A DNA stretch of 64,000 bases. Origin: Geobacter sp. SVR. GTDB lineage: Bacteria; Desulfobacterota; Desulfuromonadia; Geobacterales; Pseudopelobacteraceae. Shown one piece after another: positions 36,167-44,600 of this stretch. The stretch covers positions 2,324,501 through 2,388,500 of the forward strand of contig NZ_AP024469.1 of the NCBI RefSeq assembly GCF_016865365.1, given 5' to 3'. The notes under the pieces are model-generated. The model saw nothing but the letters and a program-made list of their open reading frames with translations, did no database searches and was not told the DNA's origin. Both the position numbers and the translations under genes were made by a program. Position 1 is the stretch's first letter, and the number at the start of each line of letters is the position of its first letter.

Positions 36167-36643
36167 GTGAATACCAATGAGAAGGAAGAGCTCCGACTGC
36201 GGTTGGCACGCCTGGCATGGCTGATGGACAACTCCATTCCGATTCCGGGAGGCGCGAAGATCGGCATCGATCCGCTGATCGGCCTGATACCCTGGGTGGG
36301 GGACCTGCTCGGTGCGCTGGTGTCGAGCTTTATCCTCAGCGAAGCGGCCCGACTCGGCATCCCGAAGTCGGTTCTGCTGAAGATGGCCTTCAATACCGCC
36401 CTGGACGCGCTGATCGGTGCCGTGCCTTTCCTGGGCGATCTGTTCGATTTTGCCTGGAAGGCCAATATGCGCAATGTCCGGCTGCTGGAGCACTACCTGG
36501 AGCACCCCCGCGCCACCGTGATGACCAGCCGTCTGTTTGTGGCGCTTCTCTGCCTGCTGGTGATCGCCCTTGTCGTCCTGATCGGCTTGCTTGGGTTCCT
36601 GCTGGTGCGCGCATTGTGGCAGGCTGTCAGCCAGTACACGTAG
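36167..36643 (+). CDS. DUF4112 membrane protein
   Basis: A 158-residue protein of the DUF4112 family: IPGGAKIGIDPLIGLIPWVGD, then NTALDALIGAVPFLGDLFDF. One or two C-terminal transmembrane helices are seen (LFVALLCLLVIALVVLIGLL). GTG 36167 is chosen because GGAGG lies five bases upstream. The function is unknown. Confidence 0.82.
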   Translation: MNTNEKEELRLRLARLAWLMDNSIPIPGGAKIGIDPLIGLIPWVGDLLGALVSSFILSEAARLGIPKSVLLKMAFNTALDALIGAVPFLGDLFDFAWKANMRNVRLLEHYLEHPRATVMTSRLFVALLCLLVIALVVLIGLLGFLLVRALWQAVSQYT

Positions 36644-36809
36644 ACTTATACGGCCTTGCACATGATTGCGTCTTCGGTCCATACCAGTCTCTAGCGCGGA
36701 TTTACTCTCCCTGCGTCCCACTGCGCTCCATCCGATTTTGACTTGAGCTGAATGCCGTTAATCAGTATGGTGTAGGGGATATCTCTCTGTTTTCCACGAA
36801 AAGGACACC

Positions 36810-37430
36810 ATGACAATTTCAACGTTGCTCTGCTTCCTGGCCGCGTCCATGGCCCTTACCATTGCTCCCGGCCCGGACAACATCTTTGTCATGACCCAGG
36901 GCATCACGCGCGGAAGAAAACCGGCAATCGTAACCGCCCTCGGCATGTGCAGCGGCATCACCGTTCATACCACTGCAGCGGCATTCGGAATTTCGGCGGT
37001 CTTTTACTCGTCGGTCGTCGCCTTCAATGTCGTTAAGTTTGCGGGTGCTTTTTACTTGCTGTACTTGGCCTTCAAAACACTGCAGAACCGGTCCGGTCTC
37101 AGACTCTCGCACGTCGATGATCTCCCCCTGTCCGCTCTGTTCAGGCGCGGATTCATCATGAATGTGCTCAATCCGAAGGTGGCCATGTTTTTTCTGGCGT
37201 TTCTGCCGCAATTCATAAAGCCCGATTCCCCTTATTTCCCGCTTCAGATGCTGCTCCTCGGTTTCATCTTCATGGTGCAGTCCGTGATTATTTTCTGCAT
37301 GATCGGCTATTTTTCAGCTAACATCGGCACATATCTCTTTGCCAAGCCCACGATTGCCAAGTACTTCGACTGGTTGACCGCAGGGGTCTTCGGCTCTTTG
37401 GGTATCAGGCTGGTTTTGGCTGAGAGATGA
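36810..37430 (+). CDS. LysE-family exporter
   Basis: A 206-residue RhtB/LysE-type amino-acid or metabolite exporter with about six membrane helices. The family motif near the N terminus is intact (ALTIAPGPDNIFVMTQGITRGR), and GFIMNVLNPKVAMFFLAFLP is typical. AAGGA lies upstream of the start. The substrate is unknown. Confidence 0.9.
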   Translation: MTISTLLCFLAASMALTIAPGPDNIFVMTQGITRGRKPAIVTALGMCSGITVHTTAAAFGISAVFYSSVVAFNVVKFAGAFYLLYLAFKTLQNRSGLRLSHVDDLPLSALFRRGFIMNVLNPKVAMFFLAFLPQFIKPDSPYFPLQMLLLGFIFMVQSVIIFCMIGYFSANIGTYLFAKPTIAKYFDWLTAGVFGSLGIRLVLAER

Positions 37431-37531
37431 TTCGCAAAGCAGACAGAAGACAGATTTCGAAAATGCTGTACTGTCCGCACCGGCGAAATAGGGTGGCGGC
37501 GACAAACTCATACGGATGGAGGTGAATCAAG

Positions 37532-37636
37532 ATGGCAACGTGGAAATGCGCCTGTGGATTTTCCAAGGAAGGACGCTGCAAACCTCAGAAATGCGAGAAA
37601 TGCGGTGAAAAAGGGCAGTTTGTTAAAGCCGAATAG
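37532..37636 (+). CDS. 34-residue rubredoxin-like mini-protein (RCKP type)
   Basis: The peptide has WKCACGFSKEGRCKPQKCEKCGE: a CxCG pair and a CxKCG pair that could bind one Fe or Zn, as in rubredoxin knuckles. GGAGGTGA is nine bases upstream and a terminator follows. Small RCKP-type rubredoxin-like proteins are known in this group; their function is not established. Confidence 0.75.
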   Translation: MATWKCACGFSKEGRCKPQKCEKCGEKGQFVKAE

Positions 37637-37662
37637 GCAATACGATGTGATCCTGAAGTATG

Positions 37663-37692
37663 AAAGGGCGGGGTGCTGTTTCCCCGCCCTTT
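37663..37692 (+). terminator. Terminator after mini-rubredoxin gene
   Basis: AAAGGGCGGGG pairs perfectly with CCCCGCCCTTT; TTTCTG follows. Confidence 0.85.
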
Positions 37693-37892
37693 CTGTATCA
37701 GCCCTCCAGGTTCATTGCAGGACTTGTGTTCTGGGTGCCGGGTCCGGCTGTCCCGAGCGTGCCGGTTTCAGCGGTTTTGTCCATGTAAACCAAAACAAAA
37801 AAGCCTATACTGAAATATCTATTGGTTATGATAGTACGCCACTGTGTGCCCCGTCTTTTCCGGGGGTGATGGTTCTCGCAGGGAGTATCTGC

Positions 37893-38994
37893 ATGGAAAG
37901 GGAAAATGGGAAGGCGCATGTTTCAAGCAGCGGGGATTGGCCGCTCGGGCGAATTCCGGCTGAAAAAAGGCCGGCAATGAAATCTTCACCCACGCGGCGG
38001 GATCGTCTGGCTGCCCTGAAAATCGTCAGTGCTTATGCGCTGTTCGGTGGGCTGTGGATCTTTTTTTCCGACACGGTTCTGAAAATGCTTAACAACGACC
38101 TGTCGGTCATGACCAATATTTCTCTCATCAAGGGGAATATCTTCATTCTTTTGACCTCGCTGCTGCTCTACAAGCTCATAATCCGCCATATTCTGCAGTC
38201 ACGGGATGCCATCAGCTCCCTTGAGCACACGGAACAGGCGTTGCAGAGCAACCGGCAGGAGCTCGCGTCACTCGTGGAAACCCTGGAAGAGCGCGTCAGG
38301 CAGACTGTTGACGAACTGAGGCAGAAAGACCAGCTTCTGATACAACAGAACCGTATGGCTGCCATGGGAGAGATGCTGTGTAACATCGCCCATCACTGGC
38401 GGCAACCGTTGAACGTTTTGGGCCTCAAACTTCAGGACCTGGTATTGAGTCACGAACACGGGGTATTCAGCAAGGAGCTTCTCGAAAGCAACATACCTGT
38501 CTCAGATCATCGACGATTTCAGGCGGTTTTCGATGCCGGACCGGGCCAAGCAACTCTTCAGGGTCGACCAGATCATCACCAAAACAGTCCAGCTAGTCGA
38601 AGAAAGTTTCAGTGAGCAGCACATCACGGTGGAATTCGAAGCACGTGGCGAGCCGCAGATTAACGGTTATCCCAATGAGTTTTCCCAAGCGCTCATCAAC
38701 ATCCTCATGAATGCCAGGGATGCCTTGCAGGAGCGGGGCAACGGCAATGGCCGGATCGTTGTGCGCTCATACAGCGACAATGGTAGAGCAGTGGTGACTA
38801 TCACCGATGATGCGGGCGGTGTCGATGAAGAGGTTATGCAAAAGATATTCGATGCCTTTTTCACCACCAAGCCGCTGGGAAAAGGGAGCGGCATAGGTCT
38901 GTTCATGTCGAAAAACATCATCGAGAACAACATGGGGGGAAGCTTGACAGTGCGCAATACGGGGATGGGTGCCGAGTTCAGGATCGAGGTATAG
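37893..38994 (+). pseudogene. Membrane histidine kinase split by a +1 frameshift
   Basis: The first frame encodes two transmembrane helices (IVSAYALFGGLWIFFS and IFILLTSLLLYKLII), a coiled coil, and the dimerisation domain with phospho-accepting His (NIAHHWRQPLNVL). It stops at 38615. The ATPase domain (NEFSQALINILMNARDAL, ITDDAGGV, GKGSGIGLFMSKNIIE) continues in another frame to 38994. The frames join at about 38488-38491, where one extra base in AGCAACA would account for the shift. Deleting it gives ..YLSQIIDDFRRF.., the expected sequence. It may be a mutation or a sequencing error. ATG 37977 is an alternative start. Confidence 0.8.
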
Positions 38995-39023
38995 GTCGAA
39001 GGACAAAATATGACATCTAGTGC

Positions 39024-39646
39024 ATCGTACGGGCGTGCTGATCAGTTAACAAAAGACGTCACTGAATTTTTGTGATGAGCGCCGGTAAAATCGGGCTCTG
39101 AATTTTGGTTCTGAGGGCCGAACGACGTCAAGAAAGGGTTCTTAGAACCGGGTGTGTTCTGCGGGTAAATGTGGGGCAATCGTAAGACCCGGTGTTCAGG
39201 GGCAACCGAAAAGTGTCCGAATGTGCCGGGCTGCGGCTATAGTGCAGCCTTGACTTGTAAGTCAAATCCGAAAATTGAATATAAATGTTACTTTAGGATA
39301 TTGTTGCTATATATAAGTTGTTGTAATTTATAAATAAATAATCAATTATTTAATCATAATTGCTTGTATTGATTTTATTTCCTTTTTTGTTGCACGTAAA
39401 GATCTCGCACATGCAACATCCCAATGTGCAAGCGTCCCTTATATTCTGCGCAGAATTCCTATCCGTGTTGCGTCACCAATTCACTCTATTGAAATATTTG
39501 TTTTTACATATAGTTAGACCGCATAACGAGGCACGAAAGATGTGTATGTTAGCGATAAAGCTGTCTCGGACGATCAGAGCATTTGACGCATATTTATAAT
39601 TAATGGTATATTTTTCGTAATTACGCTTCACTTACTGATAATAGTA
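39024..39646. other. Gene-free AT-rich island end
   Basis: Bases 39024-39240 have mixed composition with no ORF; GGGGCAACCGAAAAGTGTCC at 39199-39218 looks like an IS-end remnant but could not be assigned. An inverted repeat TTGACTT/AAGTCAA lies at 39250-39265, after which the DNA is strongly AT-rich. An 80-codon ORF here (39360-39599) has no coding character. Confidence 0.5.
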
Positions 39647-39671
39647 CTCCGTCTCTTCGGAGGATGATAAC

Positions 39672-39713
39672 ATGATTCAAGAGAACTATTTTGAAGGCCC
39701 CGCGTTCCAATAA
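39672..39713 (+). CDS. Possible 13-residue leader peptide
   Basis: ATG 39672 to TAA 39713 encodes MIQENYFEGPAFQ. GGAGG at 39659-39663 is at ideal spacing but lies in a hairpin (CTCCG 39647-39651 with CGGAG 39658-39662). The last codons overlap the 5' arm of a perfect terminator stem. It may be a translated leader controlling termination before the DUF2971 gene, or chance. Confidence 0.35.
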   Translation: MIQENYFEGPAFQ

Positions 39714-39733
39714 CTGAACCGGGGCCTTTTTGT
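39694..39733 (+). terminator. Intrinsic terminator upstream of DUF2971 gene
   Basis: AAGGCCCCG (39694-39702) pairs perfectly with CGGGGCCTT (39720-39728) and TTTTTGTT follows. It lies 138 bp before the DUF2971 gene. Confidence 0.85.
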
Positions 39734-39870
39734 TGGTGGAGCATCCTTCATGGTAGATCTGTGAGTCCATTTGAAACATTTCTATGAATTATGTATCCGT
39801 GAAAAAGCAAAGCGAAAAAGTGTGCGGTCCTTGAGAAGTCCTTACTTAATTACTGAGAGGAGATGAGCCT

Positions 39871-40539
39871 ATGCGAGTATACTATTTGACAGGTGCACAA
39901 TATGCCCTAAGCAATATCGCACTACGGCGCATTAAAATCTCTAGATTTGCCGACCTAAATGACCCGTTTGAGTTACTTGGCGTTGACTTAACCAATAAAG
40001 CTCATCGCCCAGCATTCCGCGCTACTAAACGAGAGATAAATGAAAACAGAGGGCTCATATGTTTCAGTAAATCATGGAAAAACCCGCTTCTTTGGGGCCA
40101 TTACGCCGAAAAACACACAGGGATGGCTTTAGGTTTTGACATACCTGATGAGCTTCTGGCTTCTGTTATTTATGCCACTGACCTCATTAAATTTAAAATT
40201 AATCAAAAAACCAAGAAACCCATGATCAATGAAAAAATCATAGATGAACTGCTTCGAACAAAGTTCTCCGACTGGGCATATGAAAATGAGATGCGCTTAT
40301 TTGTGAGACTGGATCACGACAAAGTAGAATCAGGTATGTATTTCTACCCCTTCAGCCAAAAATTTGTACTTCGAGAGGTTATCCTGGGTCCACGTTGCGA
40401 ACTACCGATAGATGGCGTACGTAACCATGTTTCCAACTTTAGTGCAGAAGTGGAAGTCATTAAGTCGAGGATTGCTTTTAGCCGATTTGAAGTTCTGAAA
40501 AATAAAGTGGCTTCGCGTGTCAGAGTAAAATCTAAATAA
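39871..40539 (+). CDS. DUF2971 protein
   Basis: A 222-residue protein with the DUF2971 signature: YLTGAQYALSNIALRRIKIS, FADLNDPFELL, ICFSKSWKNPLLWGHYAEKH and GMALGFDIP. The biochemical function of the family is unknown; members are frequent in genomic islands and near defence genes. GAGGAGAT lies upstream of the start. It is transcribed away from the gin end, with its own terminators before and after. Codon use is AT-rich, unlike the backbone. Confidence 0.85.
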   Translation: MRVYYLTGAQYALSNIALRRIKISRFADLNDPFELLGVDLTNKAHRPAFRATKREINENRGLICFSKSWKNPLLWGHYAEKHTGMALGFDIPDELLASVIYATDLIKFKINQKTKKPMINEKIIDELLRTKFSDWAYENEMRLFVRLDHDKVESGMYFYPFSQKFVLREVILGPRCELPIDGVRNHVSNFSAEVEVIKSRIAFSRFEVLKNKVASRVRVKSK

Positions 40540-40640
40540 GTTGCTGGCCAACACTTAGTAAGAAAGATTGATAATCTATGACAGATGTAATTAAATATGG
40601 GAAATTGTTATCAATATGTTGCATTTCGTATGTTTGTGTT

Positions 40641-40726
40641 CACGTTAGCGTGACACCGTATCGGTGATATTCACGTTTGACAAGCAGCCCGGGCATTGCA
40701 TGGAGTTTGAGATCTGCCCGCTTTTT
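40641..40726 (+). ncRNA. Structured RNA segment with terminator
   Basis: Two consecutive short hairpins, CACG-TTAG-CGTG and CACCG-TAT-CGGTG, are followed by CGGGCA (40690-40695) pairing with TGCCCG (40715-40720) and a TTTTT run. It could be the 3' end of the DUF2971 transcript or a leader of the next gene. No known RNA family was recognised. Confidence 0.45.
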
Positions 40727-40766
40727 AGTCCTTGACTCCTTGTCTTCGCATCATTAAGTTAACAGT

Positions 40767-41165
40767 ATGGAATTTCGATTGGGGACAGATTTTGCAGAAA
40801 ACGCAAAAAAAATACTTCAGGAGATGAATCCTCAAGTGGCGGATGTTACAGGCACACTTGTGACTATTGCCCAACAGCAGTCGGACGGAAAATTAACAAT
40901 CATTCGTCAAGACGTAAGAGCGAATTCTTATGAGTCAGGGTATTGGAAAACGAAGTCCGATGGCGAATATGAGCTTTATGTGACCCAAGGTGGCATCCGT
41001 AACCGGGAGATTCCACGTGAGGAAAAAGAAGGGTTAGTGCGGTTTCTCAGGCCCCACCTCGTTAGAGGTCAAGAAGGCAATACTATCTCAACTGCTGTTT
41101 TTAAACTTGTTGTTTTTAAAGGAGCAATAACACAGATACGAGTCGAATTTAAATCATCACTTTAA
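40767..41165 (+). CDS. Hypothetical island protein, 132 residues
   Basis: A soluble, beta-rich protein; family not recognised. It begins MEFRLGTDFAENAKKILQEM and has no signal peptide or membrane segment. The ribosome site is weak (GTTAACAGT before ATG). It is flanked by terminators at 40690-40726 and 41298-41350. Confidence 0.6.
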   Translation: MEFRLGTDFAENAKKILQEMNPQVADVTGTLVTIAQQQSDGKLTIIRQDVRANSYESGYWKTKSDGEYELYVTQGGIRNREIPREEKEGLVRFLRPHLVRGQEGNTISTAVFKLVVFKGAITQIRVEFKSSL

Positions 41166-41176
41166 TTAACTGGTGC

Positions 41177-41300
41177 GACCCCTTTCAGTGACCCGGCACT
41201 TGCTGGTGAGGATGGACCACTCGATATCAGATAGCTAGCAACAGGAATGACCCCGGCCATTGACCCCATATCACACGGTGAGGCCGGACTACTCATAACC
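41177..41300 (+). repeat. Two diverged 52-bp repeats
   Basis: Repeat 1 is 41177-41228 and repeat 2 is 41249-41300. Shared blocks in the same order and spacing are GACCCC, CA, TGACCC, GGTGAGG, GGAC and ACTC. The variable positions lie between the blocks, as expected of related RNA units. A terminator starts at the end of repeat 2 and a 55-codon gene follows. Confidence 0.6.
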
Positions 41301-41350
41301 CTGTGCTGGATTCAGAGCAATTGCTTTGGATCTGGCACAGGGTTTTTTTG
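41298..41350 (+). terminator. Intrinsic terminator after the 52-bp repeats
   Basis: ACCCTGTGC (41298-41306) pairs perfectly with GCACAGGGT (41335-41343) and a run of T follows. Confidence 0.88.
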
Positions 41351-41373
41351 TTGCTTCGGCAAAGGGAGGCACT

Positions 41374-41541
41374 ATGGGAAGGAAGGGAAAAAGACTAGGG
41401 CGTGATGTCGCCAAGAACGGATCTCAATCGAGAATAGATGATTTTTCAGGGGCGATTATGAAGCGCGCGCTGATTGAGATTGTGATAAGCATTTTTAGGT
41501 GGATCTTCAAATTGTTATTGGCCCATCTAAGATTAGACTAA
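41374..41541 (+). CDS. 55-residue small protein with C-terminal hydrophobic helix
   Basis: The N terminus is basic (MGRKGKRLGRD). The C-terminal half (IMKRALIEIVISIFRWIFK) forms one hydrophobic or amphipathic helix ending in LLLAHLRLD. Such a layout is seen in membrane-acting toxins and small membrane proteins. GGGAGG is well spaced before ATG 41374. It lies 24 bp after a terminator and converges on the large nuclease gene. The family was not recognised. Confidence 0.55.
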   Translation: MGRKGKRLGRDVAKNGSQSRIDDFSGAIMKRALIEIVISIFRWIFKLLLAHLRLD

Positions 41542-41631
41542 ACGCTTCGCTTTTGTCGGTGTTGAGCCGATAGTTTCCCGCAGTTCTGACATATTGTGTA
41601 AGAAACCTGTCGGCTCACGCACTGTTCGCAC

Positions 41632-44600
41632 TCAAACTAAAAGTTCTAGAATTTCCGATATCCCACCGACATGAGTATGTTCTAGAGCGTCGATCTTAGC
41701 GTATTGCATTGGGACGACGCCGCTGCAAACTAGACAAGATACAATCTGCGGATCTTTAACCCCAGTAAAACGCTGGACCTGCCTGCCATGTTCATGGAGA
41801 AGCGAGAAGCGATCGAGGTGTTTTTTGAGATTATCAGCTTTCCCTGATATTTCTGCGCCTTGATAGCCCGAGAGCAGCGCTGCTATCTCCGAATAGTTAC
41901 GCGCCAATGATAGATCTTTGCACTCGATTACCAGCACCTCTTTGCGATCAGTTCGCCAGGCAAAAACATCGACATCCCCAAAATTCCGCTCTATTTTACG
42001 ATTGAGAAGCTCAGGTAGTCCGATGTTTTGGCGAACTTGCCATCCAGCATCCGACAGTGCCTTCGAAACCTCTGCATTGAAGGTGTGACCTTCGCTGGCT
42101 TTGCCCCACCAGGTATCTCTCATTTCCTTGGTGCGGAAGAAGTCTTGCTCAAGCTGTCCATAGTAGGCGCCATTTAGGACGTAAATGAAGCCCGTTCTCA
42201 GGGCGCCGGGGGCGATGATCAGCAGAGGATCATCACTATCATCTACTATTAGAATAGGGCGGGTTGCAAAAGACAATCGTCTGCCAAAACGCCAGGGATA
42301 GATATCTTTGCCGCTAAAGCCTTTTGGCGGTTTATCCCAGTACGGTCGCGTAGAGAGAGAAAACTGATCAAGAAATTTTCTTGCTGCGTCTTCATGGACT
42401 TTGTCTGAACAGACAAGAGCCAGATACTCTCTCTTCTTGATCATAAATATTGCAGCGTGGTCATTTATGCCTTTATCCTCCAACTCGTCGATTATATTTC
42501 GGGCTTCATCCAGATCAAAACCCATCTCAATTTTCCAGATATTTAAAAATTCATCACTCATATGCCCTTTGGTCTGAGGCACAATTTGGGGATTTTCATA
42601 GTTTCCTCTCTGCAGAGGGGCATTTGTAATGAACCTGTTCCCTATCTCACGTGTCAGCATAGGTTCAACCACCGATTGTCCAAATTCATCGCGAAAAAGT
42701 AAGTCTCCCAAAGGCGAGATTGTGAGTTCAGGAGCGAGCGCGTTATAATATATTGCGTCAGAGAGGCCTCCAATACCTACCACAAACGCGGCTCGTACTA
42801 TCAATTTACTTAGCTCGATATCTGAAAGTGGGATCCCGCCTTCAGTCGGGCATGCGCACAAGGATATCTCCGTCAGAATACGGCTTGCGATATTGGCGCC
42901 TGCAAACTTTGACATCTGCTCGACATAGCGATCAACAGTGCCTGGCTCATCGCCATGCAGGCCGAGGACAGCTGCAGATGTCCGCTTCCAATGGTCTTCT
43001 TCAGTATTTGCTTTCTCACAATTGGCTACAAGACGCCTTAGAGCTGAAATTCGGTCAAATGTTTTGAGCAACTCGATGATTTCTGACAACAAAACATCGA
43101 CGACCTTTCCAAGAAAATCTGTGCAGGCTTCTTTTCCTTCGATCTTGTTGCTTTGCCCTTTTTTAAGTACGCGCCAACCAAGGCCGATTTTCATAGCTGC
43201 ATCATCGACCGAATCGATAGCAATTAGTTTTTTTGGTAGCGTATCCCTAACATAATCCATGAATTGTTGCGCATAAAAGAGATGAAAGTTACGCGCCTCG
43301 TTGTTCGGGACAACTAGGGCTTCAATCACCTCGGCCTCACCACAGCAATTCTCTACATCGAGGAGAGTCAGATAAGCCCGTGCTAGCGTGCGAACAAAGA
43401 GGCGCTCGGCTACGTTATCGGCGATTCGAAAGGCAGCCAGAAAACCGGTCTGAAAAATGGCTTTATAAGCATTAGGTTCACTGTGGGGCTCGATCATACA
43501 GAGCCGGAAAAGATCTTCGTGAGCCAGTATCACGTCACCTTCCTTTGTCGGATCGTCATCACGGAACTCAACATAGACTTTGAGATTATGCTCTTTCGCA
43601 ACTTCTCTGTGCTTGTCTAGAGCGTTGCCGATACGATGCAGCCATTCACTGGCCATTTCCCAAAGCCGGTACGCGACATTTCTTTCGGAAGCGTTGGGTG
43701 TAGACACGGACACCCAGAGTTTGATCGCTCCTTCGTACACGGACGTAAGGGTTCCTCCTCGAATGTCGTTCATGGAAGCATAGACGCACCGTGCGCTTTC
43801 GCTGCTAAAAAACGGGTTCGGCGATACATGTTGGACTTCGTGCCTTGTTCCGACATTATCAAGTGCGCTATGGCGGTCGTAACCACGATCAGAATCAGCA
43901 CGAACTTCCCGCAGAAGGTTGAGAGGGGGGGCGAGCATCAGGGGCCGCTCTGGCGAAATTTCGCCTTGAGGGAGCTGTGCATGTGATACGAAGTGGCCAT
44001 TGTTACTTCGTACCCAACCGATTAGGTTCAATATACCATTCGGATTGACGATCTGGACTCCAGCCTTCCCGACAGCCTCCAATCCGTCTTGAATACGCCA
44101 AAAATAGCCGGGATTCATGTCGCTAAGCCAACTGAGTCGCACTAAGTCAGCGGCCGACATGCTTTCGAAACGCCAATGTGGGTGATTCATCTCGATCCAC
44201 TGGGTTTCATAGCCTTTACCCCAGCCGCAGCCGACTAGAACGACGAGTCCCTTTTTGAAATCATCTTTACCTTCGAAATACATGAGAGCTTCGTTGATAG
44301 AGGCTTGCAGTACTTCGGTAATGGAGCCTTCATCTCGATAAACCTCTTTAAAGCCACCATCCTGATGCGCCCGCACTGAAGGTAAAAATAAGTGGAGTGA
44401 GATTACGTAACCCTTATCAATTTCAAGAAATAAATGCGACCATCGGTGAGCACTTGACTTCTTCCAATGGACCGGCGCTTGTATTGGGCCACCAAGCAAA
44501 GGTGTGTCAAAAAATAGTTTTGAATAATTCTGTGCAAGTATGCCATCAAAGGTTTCAGTCAATCCGCCTTTGATGATACTGGTGATCGCATAGTCACGCA

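Noticed and set aside
38995..39240. Possible insertion-sequence remnant at the left island end
   Set aside because: The segment GGGGCAACCGAAAAGTGTCC looks like an IS end, but no transposase fragment, partner repeat or target duplication was found.
39360..39599. 79-codon ORF in the AT-rich island end
   Set aside because: No ribosome site, no coding character, and very AT-rich sequence; chance ORF.
41177..41300. CRISPR-like repeats
   Set aside because: Only two diverged copies, adjacent and sharing interspersed blocks; no constant repeat, no spacers, no cas genes.
40540..41350. Integron attC sites between cargo genes
   Set aside because: No clear R-core/L-core sequences and no IntI; the inverted repeats are explained by terminators.
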